From positions 1,569,631 through 1,633,630 of the forward strand of contig NZ_JACHEU010000001.1 in the NCBI RefSeq assembly GCF_014201615.1: a DNA stretch of 64,000 bases. Reading direction: 5' to 3'. The notes beneath the pieces were generated by a model. It did not search any database, was not told the origin of the DNA, and saw only the letters and a program-made list of their open reading frames with translations. Every line of letters starts with the position of its first letter. The first letter of the stretch is position 1. Below are positions 1-8,953 of this stretch, one piece after another. This DNA comes from Aquamicrobium lusatiense (GTDB lineage: Bacteria > Pseudomonadota > Alphaproteobacteria > Rhizobiales > Rhizobiaceae). The translations under genes and the position numbers were made by a program.

Positions 1-535
1 CCGAGGGTTCTTCCGGCTTGAGATCGAGCGCCTTGCGATAGAGCTGGCGGGCATTGTCCTTCTGGCCGATCTGGTCGAGTATAGCTCCCTCGGCAGACAT
101 CAGGCGCCAGTCCGGATATTCCGGGGTCTGGGCCCGGCGAACGGCGTCAAGCGCCGGCTCAAACTGGCCATTGGCCGCGAGCGCCTTGCCATAGGCGGCA
201 AGAACCTGCCTGTCTTTCGGATGGGCGATGGCCAGCTTGCGCATGACGGCCAGCGATTGCTGGGCATTTCCGTCCATCTGCAGGACCGTGGCGAACTGTA
301 TGGCAGTTGCCTTGTCGTTCGGGTTTGCAGCATAGGCCTTGCCGAGGCTCGCGGATGCGTTGCGCAACTGACCGGAGGACATCGTCTCCATCGATTTGCC
401 GCCACTGGCGCGACCGATAGAGCCGGTCTTCATCTTGTCGGTGCCACAGCCCGAGACACTTGCCATCAGGACAATTGCGAGAGCAGCCGTTACCAGACGG
501 CGTCCGTTCGCGGCGTGATTGCGCCAAATCTGCAT
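1..535 (-). CDS. TPR lipoprotein, TadD-like (3' end outside window)
   Basis: The gene starts at 535 and runs off the left edge, so at least 178 residues are visible and the C-terminus is missing. The N-terminus is a lipoprotein signal: basic start, hydrophobic stretch, then VSGC with the acylated Cys at residue 30. The rest is tetratricopeptide helix pairs, with a repeated GKALA.NGQ.E.AL pattern and a last visible repeat ending in RKALDLKPEEP. In this order, short TPR lipoproteins of this kind are the TadD pilus-assembly proteins of Flp/Tad pili, probably helping secretin assembly at the outer membrane. The tad locus should continue to the left of the window but cannot be seen. Another TPR lipoprotein is possible. 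Confidence 0.75.
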   Translation of the reverse strand, partial: MQIWRNHAANGRRLVTAALAIVLMASVSGCGTDKMKTGSIGRASGGKSMETMSSGQLRNASASLGKAYAANPNDKATAIQFATVLQMDGNAQQSLAVMRKLAIAHPKDRQVLAAYGKALAANGQFEPALDAVRRAQTPEYPDWRLMSAEGAILDQIGQKDNARQLYRKALDLKPEEPS

Positions 536-712
536 GAGAGCCCGCCTCCATCTGCTGGCGCGGCCGTTTCAGGGCGGCCGATCCTCATGCAAATCAATAG
601 TCCGTTAACCCTAATGGTTGGTTAATTGGGGCGCCGGAAGCGTTAACAGGCGTGGTATTACTCGTGGGCAAGGACCTGCGCCGGCGAAGTCGCCGGGCAG
701 GCCCCGAAAAGA

Positions 713-955
713 TTACTTCAGATCTTCGAGAATGCCGTCATAGAGTTTGCATGCGCCATCGAGGTCGGTGGTGGCCTGAGATTGCGCAGTCGCAAGCTTC
801 TGCCCGATCTCCATTGCCTTCTCCGGGTTCGTGGCGGCCAGTTCCTGCATCTTGGTCGAAACCTCCATCGCCTTCGACTGTACTTCTTCGGCCGTGCAGG
901 CGAAGGCCGGCGTGGCAGCCATCATGATGGACAGGGCAAGAATATAGGTTTTCAT
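713..955 (-). CDS. Small secreted conserved hypothetical protein
   Basis: An 80-residue protein. The ATG at 955 is preceded by a GAGGA ribosome site and opens a clear signal peptide (MKTYILALSIMMAATPAFA). The predicted mature part is about 60 residues, helical and charged, with one Cys near its start (ACTAEEV) and a second near its end (GACKLYDG), which could form a disulfide in the periplasm. An upstream in-frame extension to 1051 lacks signal character and is not used. I do not recognise a function; similar short periplasmic proteins are common in Rhizobiales. Confidence 0.65.
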   Translation of the reverse strand: MKTYILALSIMMAATPAFACTAEEVQSKAMEVSTKMQELAATNPEKAMEIGQKLATAQSQATTDLDGACKLYDGILEDLK

Positions 956-1115
956 GTTTTTCCTCGTATTTAACCAGCCTTGTGAAAGGCCTGCCGTGTC
1001 TAGCAGCCGCCGGTGGGCCGGAGAATGGCACGGGGCTCGCCCGAGGATCACTTCATATTTTACCGCGAAACGGCCGCACCGGAGCGATGCCGTTTCGCGG
1101 TGGTTTCCGGGTGCT

Positions 1116-2393
1116 TCAGTTCACGCCGGCCGCTTCCTTCGCCTCTTCCAGATTTGCCAGATAGGGGCGGGCCGAGGCCCATGAGCTGAGGTCGGCACCA
1201 CTTGGATTCTGGAACACCGCCAGTGCGAATTCGGGCAGGATGGCGAACAGGTGGTCGAATATATCCGCCTGAATCCCCTCGTATGAAGTCCAGACGGTGG
1301 TGTTGGTGAAGCAGTAGATCTCGATCGGCAGACCTTCCGGCCCGGGCTGGAGCTGCCGGACCATGATGGTCATGCCCTTGTGCACGCCCGGATGGTTGCG
1401 CAGATAGGTGTCCACATAGGCGCGGAACGTGCCGATATTGGTGATCCGGCGCGTGTTCGCTGCCACTCTCGCCTTCTCGCCAAGCTTGCCGTTCCACTCG
1501 GAAATCTCGTTTTTCTTATGCCTGAGATAGGTTTCCAGCAGACCGAAGGACTCGAGTTTTGCGAGCTCTTCCGTCGAGAGGAACCTGATGCTCGTCTGGT
1601 CGAGATAGATGGATCGCTTGATGCGCCGTCCGCCCGATTCCTGCATGCCGCGCCAGTTCTTGAACGAATCGGTGACCAGCTTGCGGATCGGAATGGTGGT
1701 GATGGTCTTGTCGAAATTGCGCACCTGCACGGTGTGCAGCGCGATCTCGATGACGTCGCCATCGGCGTTGAGGCTGGGCATCTCGATCCAGTCGCCCACC
1801 CGCACCATGCCGGTGGATGAAATCTGGATGCCGGCGACCAGCGAAAGCAGGGTATCCTGAAACACCAGAATGAGAACCGCGGCCATCGCACCGAGACCCG
1901 AGAGCAGGATCAGCGGGGAACGGTCGATGAGGGTTGCGATCATCAGCAGTGCGGCGACCACATAGACGGCGATCTTGACCACCTGAATGTAGCCCTTGAT
2001 GGGCTTCATCCGGGCTTCCGGCCGGCGGTGATAAAGCGTGTCGACGATGTTGAAAGCGGCGCTGATCGCCATTGCCACCATGAGAATCATGAAGGCATTG
2101 GCTACATTCGTCACCACCGTGACCACGACGGCCGGAAGGCCGGGCACCGCCACGATGCCTGCGGCGATCACCAGCGCCGGCGTGACATTGGCCAGCCGTT
2201 CTATCACGCCATGGCGACGCAATTCCTCGTCGCGCCCGAATGCCGTTCTGGCAACGATGCGGTTGAGGATCTGGAGAAGAACCGACTTCACGATGAAGTT
2301 GGCGAACAGGGCCGCCAGTATCAGCGCGATGAGCGCGGTAAGGGTCTGAAGCCAGGGATAGGACTGGAAAAATTCTTGAATGGAGACCGTCAC
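1116..2393 (-). CDS. MscS-family mechanosensitive channel, YbdG-like
   Basis: A 425-residue inner-membrane protein, close to the usual length of the YbdG miniconductance channel. The GTG start at 2393 has an upstream GAGG. Several hydrophobic helices occupy residues 1-180. They are followed by the pore-lining helix and MscS beta domain (GLGAMAAVLILVFQDTLLSLVAGIQ region, then GDWIEM and VRNFDKTITTIPIRKLV), which define the family. The soluble C-terminal domain completes the channel vestibule. The family releases solutes on hypo-osmotic shock. It is monocistronic and lies divergent from the M17 aminopeptidase, with 241 bp between them. Confidence 0.9.
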   Translation of the reverse strand: MTVSIQEFFQSYPWLQTLTALIALILAALFANFIVKSVLLQILNRIVARTAFGRDEELRRHGVIERLANVTPALVIAAGIVAVPGLPAVVVTVVTNVANAFMILMVAMAISAAFNIVDTLYHRRPEARMKPIKGYIQVVKIAVYVVAALLMIATLIDRSPLILLSGLGAMAAVLILVFQDTLLSLVAGIQISSTGMVRVGDWIEMPSLNADGDVIEIALHTVQVRNFDKTITTIPIRKLVTDSFKNWRGMQESGGRRIKRSIYLDQTSIRFLSTEELAKLESFGLLETYLRHKKNEISEWNGKLGEKARVAANTRRITNIGTFRAYVDTYLRNHPGVHKGMTIMVRQLQPGPEGLPIEIYCFTNTTVWTSYEGIQADIFDHLFAILPEFALAVFQNPSGADLSSWASARPYLANLEEAKEAAGVN

Positions 2394-2634
2394 TGTCTCG
2401 CCTGCCTCATCTGTATGATCAATGTTCGGGAATTGGAATCGGCTGAGCCCACCATAGCCGCAAGAAGGGCCTTATTCGAACCTTCCGGTTAAAATAGGGC
2501 TCTCAGCCTGCGCAGACAGGGGCAAAGCCGCTTTTTGAACCCTGTTTATCGCCTGCTCGCGACCTGATAAGCCGTGATCGTCCTAGTGATCCAACTGAAA
2601 ATGCCGGCGGGCCTGACGCGCCGGCTGGAGATGC

Positions 2635-4008
2635 ATGATGTCTGTTGAATTCGCCGCAATCGGTCCGGACCGGGCCCTTCCTGTTTATCTCGTCGGCAAG
2701 GACAGGCTGGCGGATGCCGGGCTTTCCGAGCAGGCGCTGGCATGGGCGCAGGCAAACGGCTTCGACGGTCAGGCCGGCAGGACGCTGGTGCTGCCGGGCG
2801 AGAGCGGGAACATTGGCGGCGCCGTGTTCGGCCTTGGCGATGGGGCAAGCAGTGCGCTGGCACTCGGTGCTCTGGCGCGGGCCCTGCCGGATGGCGACTG
2901 GCAGTTGCAGGGCGCGCTTGATAAGCCGGAAATCGCCGCACTCGCCGTGGCGCTCGGCGGCTATGTCTTCACCCGCTATGGCAAGAAACCCGGTCGCCGG
3001 TTGCGGCTCTCCGTTCCCGAAGGGGTGGATGCAGGACGGCTCGGGCGCCTGACGGAAAGCGTCTTCCTCACGCGCGACCTGATCAACACGCCGACCAATG
3101 ACATGGGCCCGGACGCGCTGGAAAAGGCGGCGCGGGACCTGGCGGCAAGGCATGGCGCAGAGGTCTCGGTGACGGCCGGCGACGATCTTCTTGCCGCCAG
3201 CTTCCCGATGATCCACGCGGTCGGCCGCGCGTCCGACAAGGCGCCGCGCCTGATCGACCTGCGCTGGGGGCGGGAGGACGCGCCGAAGGTGACGCTGGTC
3301 GGCAAGGGCGTGTGCTTCGACACCGGCGGGCTCGACATCAAGCCGGCCTCCGGCATGCTGTTGATGAAGAAGGACATGGGCGGGGCCGCCAATGTGCTGG
3401 GGCTCGCATCCATGATCATGGCGGGCGGGCTGAAGGTGCGGCTGCGCGTTCTCATTCCCGCAGTGGAAAACGCCATTTCCGGCAATGCCTTCCGCCCCGG
3501 AGACGTGCTGCAAAGCCGCAAGGGACTGACCGTCGAGATCGGCAACACCGATGCGGAAGGGCGTCTGGTGCTGGGCGATGCGCTGGCGCTGGCCGATGAG
3601 GAAAAGCCGGAGCTTCTGATCGACATGGCGACGCTGACAGGTGCGGCGCGCGTGGCGCTCGGCCCCGATCTGCCGCCTTTCTATACAGACGACGAGGCGC
3701 TGGCCGGCGAGATCGCCGCCGCATCCGCCGATGTCGAGGACCCGCTGTGGCGCATGCCGCTGTGGCGGCCATATGACGCCAAACTGGCGTCGAAAGTGGC
3801 CGACCTGAACAATGTCACCACGGACGGCTTTTCCGGGTCGATCACCGCCGCCCTGTTCCTCAGGCGCTTTGTGGAGAACACCGCCGCCTGGGCGCATTTC
3901 GACATCTACGGCTGGACCCCGGCAGAGCGGCCGCATGCCCCGGTGGGCGGCGAGGCGCAGGGCATCCGCGCGCTGGAACAGGTGATCTCGAAACGCTTCG
4001 GAAACTGA
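2635..4008 (+). CDS. M17 family leucyl aminopeptidase (PepA/PepB-like)
   Basis: A 457-residue cytosolic metallopeptidase that removes N-terminal residues from peptides. The C-terminal catalytic domain carries the M17 signature NTDAEGRL, and upstream of it GKGVCFDTGGLDIK and KKDMGGAA supply the two-metal ligands and the catalytic Lys. The N-terminal domain is shorter and more divergent than in E. coli PepA, which places it in the PepB-like subgroup. Two adjacent ATGs at 2635 and 2638 follow a GGAG. It leads a probable operon with the MarR and NlpC/P60 genes (gaps of 36 and 11 bp). Confidence 0.9.
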   Translation: MMSVEFAAIGPDRALPVYLVGKDRLADAGLSEQALAWAQANGFDGQAGRTLVLPGESGNIGGAVFGLGDGASSALALGALARALPDGDWQLQGALDKPEIAALAVALGGYVFTRYGKKPGRRLRLSVPEGVDAGRLGRLTESVFLTRDLINTPTNDMGPDALEKAARDLAARHGAEVSVTAGDDLLAASFPMIHAVGRASDKAPRLIDLRWGREDAPKVTLVGKGVCFDTGGLDIKPASGMLLMKKDMGGAANVLGLASMIMAGGLKVRLRVLIPAVENAISGNAFRPGDVLQSRKGLTVEIGNTDAEGRLVLGDALALADEEKPELLIDMATLTGAARVALGPDLPPFYTDDEALAGEIAAASADVEDPLWRMPLWRPYDAKLASKVADLNNVTTDGFSGSITAALFLRRFVENTAAWAHFDIYGWTPAERPHAPVGGEAQGIRALEQVISKRFGN

Positions 4009-4044
4009 AACGGAACCGAAACGATTTTGGGCTAAACCGGGCGC

Positions 4045-4395
4045 ATGGTTGTTTCCATGCGTCCGATACAGGCCTTGCGGCTGTGGCAGCAGGTGTGCCT
4101 GCACGAAGTGCGCGACGATGCGCATGATCTGACCATGCGCCAGATGGCGATCCTGTTCACCATCTATCTCGACCCGCCGCCGCATACGGTGCGGGGGCTA
4201 GCCGCGAAGCTCGGCGTTACCAAGCCGGTCATCACCCGCGCGCTCGACACGATGGGCGCGATGAAGCTGGTGTCGCGCCATAGAGACGAGAACGATCGCC
4301 GCAACGTTCTCATCCGCCGCACCGTCGAAGGGGCACTCTATGTCGAGCGCTTCGGCGATGATATTGTCGCCAAAGCCCTCGACCTTCCGACCTGA
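4045..4395 (+). CDS. MarR family transcriptional regulator
   Basis: A 116-residue winged-helix regulator. The helix-turn-helix is seen at HTVRGLAAKLGVTKPVITRALDTMG, followed by the wing (LVSRHRDENDRRNVLIRRT). It is shorter than typical MarR proteins (about 140 residues) and has a reduced dimerisation region, which fits a small alphaproteobacterial subgroup. The start may be 4045 or the in-frame ATG at 4057; neither has a strong ribosome site. It sits between the M17 aminopeptidase and the NlpC/P60 peptidase, so it may control this small peptidase operon. The ligand is unknown. Confidence 0.85.
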   Translation: MVVSMRPIQALRLWQQVCLHEVRDDAHDLTMRQMAILFTIYLDPPPHTVRGLAAKLGVTKPVITRALDTMGAMKLVSRHRDENDRRNVLIRRTVEGALYVERFGDDIVAKALDLPT

Positions 4396-4406
4396 AAGAT
4401 GCCGCC

Positions 4407-5267
4407 GTGACCCTATCCGACCGCCGCCTGCATGCTTATCGTCCCGACCTTGCCGATGCCCGGCTGGAGGGACAGGTTGAAGCGCAGCGCTTCGTTCCGG
4501 GCCAGCCGGCGCGTATATCGGTGGCTGTCGCGGACGTGCTGACAGCACCGCGCGCCGATGCCGGCGTCAACACGCAGTTTCTGTTCGGCGACGATGTGCT
4601 GGTCTATGACGTCGCCGATGGCTGGGCATGGGTGCAGGCCGAGCGCGACGGCTATGTCGGCTATGTGCGCGAGGCTGAAACCGGTGCGCGGGGCCCGGCT
4701 CCGACGCATCTGGTCTCCGTGCCGCGCACCTTCGTCTATCCGGGTCCCGACCTGCGCTTTCCGCGTGCCGGCGTTCTGTCGCTGGGCTCCGCTGTCGCGG
4801 TGGTGGGCGCGGCCGAAACGCGCGGCACAGCCTATGCCCTTCTGGACGATGGCAGGGCGGTGATCGCCGGCCATCTGGTGCCTGCTGAACAGCATACGCC
4901 GGATTATGTGGCGGTGGCGGAAACCCTCCTCGGCACGCCCTATCTGTGGGGGGGCGCCTCCGGGTTCGGCATCGATTGCTCGGGGCTGGTCCAGCTCGCC
5001 ATGCGCATGGCCGGTCGCGATGTGCTGCGCGATTCCGACATGCAGGCAGCCGGCCTTGGCGAGCCGCTTGAGCCGGGCGCGGATCACGCCGGTCTGAGAC
5101 GCGGTGACCTCGTGTTCTGGAAAGGGCATGTCGCGATCATGACGGATAGCAAAAACATGATCCATGCCAACGGCCACACCATGACCGTGGCCCGTGAGGG
5201 CCTGAGCGATGCGATCGACCGCATCGGCTATCTCTACGGAACTCCGACCGGCTTCCGCCGCCCCTGA
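4407..5267 (+). CDS. NlpC/P60 family cysteine peptidase with SH3-like domain
   Basis: 286 residues from a GTG start 11 bp after the MarR stop. The N-terminal 150 residues look like bacterial SH3 domains (DVLVYDVADGWAWVQAERDGYVGYV). The C-terminal domain is NlpC/P60 with the catalytic triad visible: Cys191 in GIDCSGLVQ, His241 in KGHVAIM and a third polar residue at His253. Family members cut D-gamma-glutamyl-diamino acid bonds of peptidoglycan stem peptides. No signal peptide is visible, so a role in cytoplasmic muropeptide recycling is plausible. That would suit its pairing with an aminopeptidase, but this is inference. Confidence 0.9.
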   Translation: MTLSDRRLHAYRPDLADARLEGQVEAQRFVPGQPARISVAVADVLTAPRADAGVNTQFLFGDDVLVYDVADGWAWVQAERDGYVGYVREAETGARGPAPTHLVSVPRTFVYPGPDLRFPRAGVLSLGSAVAVVGAAETRGTAYALLDDGRAVIAGHLVPAEQHTPDYVAVAETLLGTPYLWGGASGFGIDCSGLVQLAMRMAGRDVLRDSDMQAAGLGEPLEPGADHAGLRRGDLVFWKGHVAIMTDSKNMIHANGHTMTVAREGLSDAIDRIGYLYGTPTGFRRP

Positions 5268-5291
5268 TTCGCTGGCTCCTGATCTGCGGGC

Positions 5292-5831
5292 TCAGCTCTT
5301 GGTACGGCGCAAATGCTCGTCCAGCCGGGGCATGATCTCCACGAAATTGCAGGGCATGTGCCGGTAATCGAACTGGGCTTTGAGGATGCCGTCCCAGGCA
5401 TCCCGGCAGGCGCCGGGGGAGCCCGGCAGCACGAAGACGAAGGTGGCGTTGACCACCCCGCCGGTGGCGCGGCTCTGGATGGTCGACGTGCCGATCTTGT
5501 TGTAGGAAATGCGGTGGAACACTTCCGAGAAGCCGTCCATGCGTTTCTCGAAGATCGGCTCCAGCGCCTCGGGCGTCACGTCGCGGCCGGTGAAGCCGGT
5601 GCCGCCGGTGGTGATGATGGCATCGATGCCGTCATCCTGCGACCAGCCAAGCACCTTGTCGCGGATCGCCTGCCTGTCGTCGGTCACGATGTCACGTGCG
5701 GCCAGAACATGGCCGGCTTCCGCTATGCGGTCGGCCAGCGTCTGGCCGGAGCGATCTTCCGCGAGGCTGCGCGTGTCCGACACGGTCAGCACCGCGAAAC
5801 GCACGGGGATGAAGGGGCGCTGATCGGACAT
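5292..5831 (-). CDS. moaB: Molybdenum cofactor biosynthesis protein B
   Basis: 179 residues with the MoaB/MogA fold: FAVLTVSDTRSL near the N-terminus, ITTGGTGFTGRDVTPEAL in the middle and LPGSPGACRDAWDGIL near the end. These proteins bind molybdopterin and catalyse or support its adenylylation before molybdate insertion. The ATG at 5831 lies 4 bp after the ispE stop, so it is the last gene of an S49 peptidase-small protein-ispE-moaB transcript. A longer in-frame extension into ispE has no family similarity. MoaB and MogA cannot be separated from sequence alone. Confidence 0.9.
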   Translation of the reverse strand: MSDQRPFIPVRFAVLTVSDTRSLAEDRSGQTLADRIAEAGHVLAARDIVTDDRQAIRDKVLGWSQDDGIDAIITTGGTGFTGRDVTPEALEPIFEKRMDGFSEVFHRISYNKIGTSTIQSRATGGVVNATFVFVLPGSPGACRDAWDGILKAQFDYRHMPCNFVEIMPRLDEHLRRTKS

Positions 5832-5835
5832 GATG

Positions 5836-6714
5836 CTAACCTGTTGTTGACGTGGCGGCGACGAACCAGTCGCGCCGTCCGCGGCTGATGGCTTTCGCCG
5901 CAAGTTCAGCCGCCTGCCTGCTCTCGTAGATGCCGAAACAGGTCGCGCCAGAGCCTGACATGCGGGCAAAGGCGGCCCCGCTGGCCCGGAGTGCGGCGAG
6001 GCTTTCGGCAATGGCCGGGGCGATGGAGAGGGCGGCCACTTCGAGATCGTTGCGGCTGGCGGCAAGCCACCCCAGCAATCCATCAAGACTGGCATTCATC
6101 GGTAAAGGGGGCAGGGGCGCGTTTTCGCGGCTGGCGAGGGCGGAAAACACCTGCGGCGTCGACACCTCCACACCCGGATTGACCAGCAACATCGCCAGTT
6201 GGGGCAGGCCGCTCACCGGCTCGATGCGCTCGCCCGCACCACGCGCCAGCAAGGGCCGGGCGGCAAGGCACATCGGCACATCCGCGCCCAGCCGTGGCGC
6301 GAGTGCTGCCAGCGGCGAGGCGTCGTCGAGGTTCCAGTGGCGGGCAAGCGCCCTGAGAGCGGCAGCCGCATCGCTCGACCCGCCGCCGATCCCGGAAGCG
6401 ATGGGCAGGTTCTTTTCAAGCCGTATGGAAACGGGCGGCAAACGCACACCGGGAAACGCCATTCTGAGTGCCTCGAGGGCGCGGATCACCAGATTGCCGT
6501 CGTCCGCGGGCAGGCAGGCAGCGTAGGGGCCGTGCATGGAAAATTCGTCCCGCTCCCCGTGCCCGACGCTCAGCCGGTCGCCATACTCGGTGAAGACGGC
6601 AAGGGTTTCCAGCTCATGATAGCCGTCCGGCCGGCGGCCGACGACATGCAGGGCAAGGTTGATCTTGGCCGGGGCGGCCTCGGCAAGCACGGAAATCGCG
6701 TTCACGGACGGCAA
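5836..6714 (-). CDS. ispE: 4-diphosphocytidyl-2-C-methyl-D-erythritol kinase
   Basis: A GHMP kinase of up to 292 residues that phosphorylates CDP-methylerythritol in the MEP isoprenoid pathway. The family signatures are APAKINLALHVVGRRPDGYHEL at the N-terminus, the phosphate-binding loop IASGIGGGSSDAAAALRAL, and the C-terminal ARMSGSGATCFGIY. The longest reading frame begins with TTG at 6714, directly after the stop of the upstream small gene. GTG codons at residues 4 and 9 are alternatives. Two more MEP genes, dxs (41747) and ispH (57105), lie in this window. Confidence 0.93.
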   Translation of the reverse strand: MPSVNAISVLAEAAPAKINLALHVVGRRPDGYHELETLAVFTEYGDRLSVGHGERDEFSMHGPYAACLPADDGNLVIRALEALRMAFPGVRLPPVSIRLEKNLPIASGIGGGSSDAAAALRALARHWNLDDASPLAALAPRLGADVPMCLAARPLLARGAGERIEPVSGLPQLAMLLVNPGVEVSTPQVFSALASRENAPLPPLPMNASLDGLLGWLAASRNDLEVAALSIAPAIAESLAALRASGAAFARMSGSGATCFGIYESRQAAELAAKAISRGRRDWFVAATSTTG

Positions 6715-6900
6715 TCAGTCCTTGGCGACGCGGTATTCGCCCGTCTTCGGGTCCTTGACCAGCGTGCCGTTCGCGCCCGTCTTCTGCTGCTGCTCGGCGC
6801 GGCGGATTTTTGCCGTCACCCGCTCGGCTTCCCTGACGAAGGTGCGGTAGCCGATATAGGCGACGATGCCCACGGCGACGAAGAAGATGATCTGCGGCAT
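6715..6900 (-). CDS. Small single-pass membrane protein
   Basis: A 61-residue protein with one N-terminal membrane helix (MPQIIFFVAVGIVAYIGY) followed by a charged, Gln-rich cytoplasmic tail ending in DPKTGEYRVAKD. The stop is immediately next to the ispE start, so the two genes are translated in tandem. The same arrangement of a short membrane-anchored protein before ispE is known from related Rhizobiales, but I know of no assigned function. Confidence 0.7.
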   Translation of the reverse strand: MPQIIFFVAVGIVAYIGYRTFVREAERVTAKIRRAEQQQKTGANGTLVKDPKTGEYRVAKD

Positions 6901-6975
6901 CTCAGCTCTCCTGCGGCACGATGCCGAAAGGCATCCGGCCGATCATGCATGATGGTAGCGCGTGCGCGCGGTTTT

Positions 6976-7836
6976 TCAAAGGCCGAAGCGCGACCACAAG
7001 GCGCGCTCCTCTGCCGCATCGATCAGGCCGGTGGTTGCGGCTGCCGCCATGTCGGGGATGTTTCGGCCGCGCGTTCCGAACGATCCGACCCGCGACAAGA
7101 GCCCGCGCGGCGCGCTGATCAGCTTCAGCCGGGTTTTGCTGCCATAGCGCTGTTTCAGAACCTCGCGCATGTCGCCCAGCGAATCCACAAGGCCGAGTTC
7201 GAGGCCCTTCTTGCCGGTCCAGAACAGGCCGGTGAACAGGTCGGGATCGTCGCTGAGCTTTGCGCCGCGCCTTTGCCGGACCATGTCGATGAAGGTCTCG
7301 TGAATTTCGAGCTGCAGCGATTTCAGCCGTTCCACATCCGCTTTTTTCTCGGGCTGGAACGGATCGAGCACGGCCTTGTTCTTGCCGGCGGTGTGGACGC
7401 GGCGCTCGACGCCGATCTTCTTCAACAATTCGGGAAAGCCGAAAGAGGAGGAGACCACGCCGATTGAGCCGACGATCGAGGACGGGTCGGCGATGATCTC
7501 GTCGCCGGCCAGCGCGATCATATAGCCGCCGGAGGCCGCCACATCTTCCACGAAGACCAGAACCTTGCGGTTCTTCTCGCGCGCAAGGTCGCGGATGCGC
7601 TTGAAGATGAGCCGCGACTGCACCGGCGAGCCGCCCGGCGAATTGATGGAAATCGCGACGGCCGGCGCATCGAAGGCGAATGCCTTTTCGATCAGGCCCG
7701 CCGTGGTGGCCAGCGACAGGGCAGGGCGGAACTGGGAACCGCCCGCCATGATCGTTCCGTGCAGGCGGATGACGGGAATGGTGGTGACGTTGGAGCGCCA
7801 GGATTTCGGCAGGAGGCGGTTGAGAAGTCTCTTCAA
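6976..7836 (-). CDS. S49 family signal-peptide-peptidase-like serine protease (SppA/SohB type)
   Basis: 286 residues from the proposed TTG start at 7836, which has GGAGA about 7 bp upstream; an ATG at 7872 gives 298 residues without a better ribosome site. The S49 fold shows as VAISINSPGGSPVQS, then the nucleophile Ser102 in VAASGGYMIAL, VGSIGVVSSSF, and the general-base Lys in GKNK near residues 152-154. It has one catalytic domain, as in the short SppA forms. No strong membrane segment is visible. Family members degrade cleaved signal peptides or other membrane-associated peptides. It heads the minus-strand transcript that runs into ispE. Confidence 0.88.
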   Translation of the reverse strand: MKRLLNRLLPKSWRSNVTTIPVIRLHGTIMAGGSQFRPALSLATTAGLIEKAFAFDAPAVAISINSPGGSPVQSRLIFKRIRDLAREKNRKVLVFVEDVAASGGYMIALAGDEIIADPSSIVGSIGVVSSSFGFPELLKKIGVERRVHTAGKNKAVLDPFQPEKKADVERLKSLQLEIHETFIDMVRQRRGAKLSDDPDLFTGLFWTGKKGLELGLVDSLGDMREVLKQRYGSKTRLKLISAPRGLLSRVGSFGTRGRNIPDMAAAATTGLIDAAEERALWSRFGL

Positions 7837-7894
7837 GGCAATGTCTCCGGGATCTGCGCAGCATGTAGGCATTCGCTGCGCCGCAGCAAAGCCG

Positions 7895-8689
7895 TCAATC
7901 GCCGAAAAGTGATTCCACGCCGTTTATTATCTGGTCGCTTTGATGAAGGGGGCGGCCGCTGCCAGCCTCATGCAGCACGAGGGGCGGGCACAGCATGAGC
8001 TTGCCGCGCGCGCCATATGTCGCGCGAACGACGATGCGTATCGCGGCCTGATCCTCGCGCGGATGGATGGCCTTGATTTCAACGCTGCCGAAGCGGCCCT
8101 CCATGGCCTCCAGTATGGCCGGCAGGGATTCGGGGCGGGCAATGACCGAAACACCGCCGCGCGGGCGGATGACGGCGGCGGCACTGCGCAGCCAGTTCCC
8201 GAACAGCCCGTCCTCCATGACATGTGCCTGACGCCTCAGTTCGGCCGGCGTCGCCCGGTCTGCCTCGGCGTTGAAGGGCGGGTTCATGATCACGTATTCG
8301 AAGGTATTGTCTTCAAGCCCCGCCATGTGCCGGGCCTTGCCCGTCAGCGCGACATCGGCCGTCAGAACCGCGGCGCGGGCGGCAAGATGCGCATTGCCGC
8401 GATGGGCAAGCGTGGCCTCAGCGCAGGCAGCCATTTCCGGCGCGCGCTCCACCAGAACCGCCTGCGCGGTCGGACAACGCGACAGAACGGCTAGGCCGGC
8501 GGCACCTGCGCCCGCGCCGAAATCCGCCAGCCGGCCGGAAAAGCCGGAGGGCACGCTTGCGGCCAGCATCATGGCGTCCATTCCGGCGCGATGACCGCCT
8601 TTGGCCGGCTGGACCAGCCAGAAGCGGCCACGATGAAAGGCGTCAATGGTATGCCCGTCAGGGCGTGCCTGCTCTTCGCGAGCCATCAT
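7895..8689 (-). CDS. tRNA1(Val) A37 N6-methyltransferase-like protein (TrmN6/YfiC type)
   Basis: A 264-residue class I SAM methyltransferase. Motif I is LADFGAGAGAAGLAVLSR, and the N6-adenine motif NPPF lies at YVIMNPPFNAEAD, typical of the TrmN6/YfiC group. The N-terminus (GRFWLVQPAKGGHRAGMDAMMLAASV) matches the family entry motif for substrate and cofactor binding. It overlaps the DUF2007 gene by 4 bp (ATGA at 8686-8689), so the two are translationally coupled. The exact tRNA target in this organism is inferred, not shown. Confidence 0.85.
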   Translation of the reverse strand: MMAREEQARPDGHTIDAFHRGRFWLVQPAKGGHRAGMDAMMLAASVPSGFSGRLADFGAGAGAAGLAVLSRCPTAQAVLVERAPEMAACAEATLAHRGNAHLAARAAVLTADVALTGKARHMAGLEDNTFEYVIMNPPFNAEADRATPAELRRQAHVMEDGLFGNWLRSAAAVIRPRGGVSVIARPESLPAILEAMEGRFGSVEIKAIHPREDQAAIRIVVRATYGARGKLMLCPPLVLHEAGSGRPLHQSDQIINGVESLFGD

Positions 8690-8910
8690 GCGTCGCGGAT
8701 CTCATGGGCGATTCCTGCATCGGCCAGTATCCTGCGGGCCTCGTCGGCCTGTTCGGAATCAACAAGGATGCGCCTCGGCAGGATGCCGAGCGAACCGTCC
8801 ATGACGCTCATGTTCTGGTCGGCCACCATGCAGGCAATACCCGCATCACGCATCAGCGCTTCCACGAAGGAGATGACGACGGCATCGTTGGTGCGCACAA
8901 GCTCGATCAT
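8686..8910 (-). CDS. DUF2007 domain protein
   Basis: A 74-residue protein with the compact alpha/beta DUF2007 fold. It begins MIELVRTNDAVVISFVEALM and ends in RILVDSEQADEARRILADAGI, a pattern shared with small PII-like or signal-transducing domains. It is coupled by a 4-bp overlap to the TrmN6-like methyltransferase. The DUF2007-methyltransferase-S49 peptidase order next to a polyprenyl synthase is conserved in Rhizobiales as I know it. The role is unknown. Confidence 0.85.
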   Translation of the reverse strand: MIELVRTNDAVVISFVEALMRDAGIACMVADQNMSVMDGSLGILPRRILVDSEQADEARRILADAGIAHEIRDA

Positions 8911-8953
8911 ACAGGAGATGTCGCAGTTTGAGGGGCTGATGTAAACGCGTGGA

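Noticed and set aside
2503..4185. 560-codon minus-strand open frame opposite the M17 aminopeptidase
   Set aside because: The plus-strand frame carries the NTDAEGRL motif and metal ligands; the antisense frame has none.
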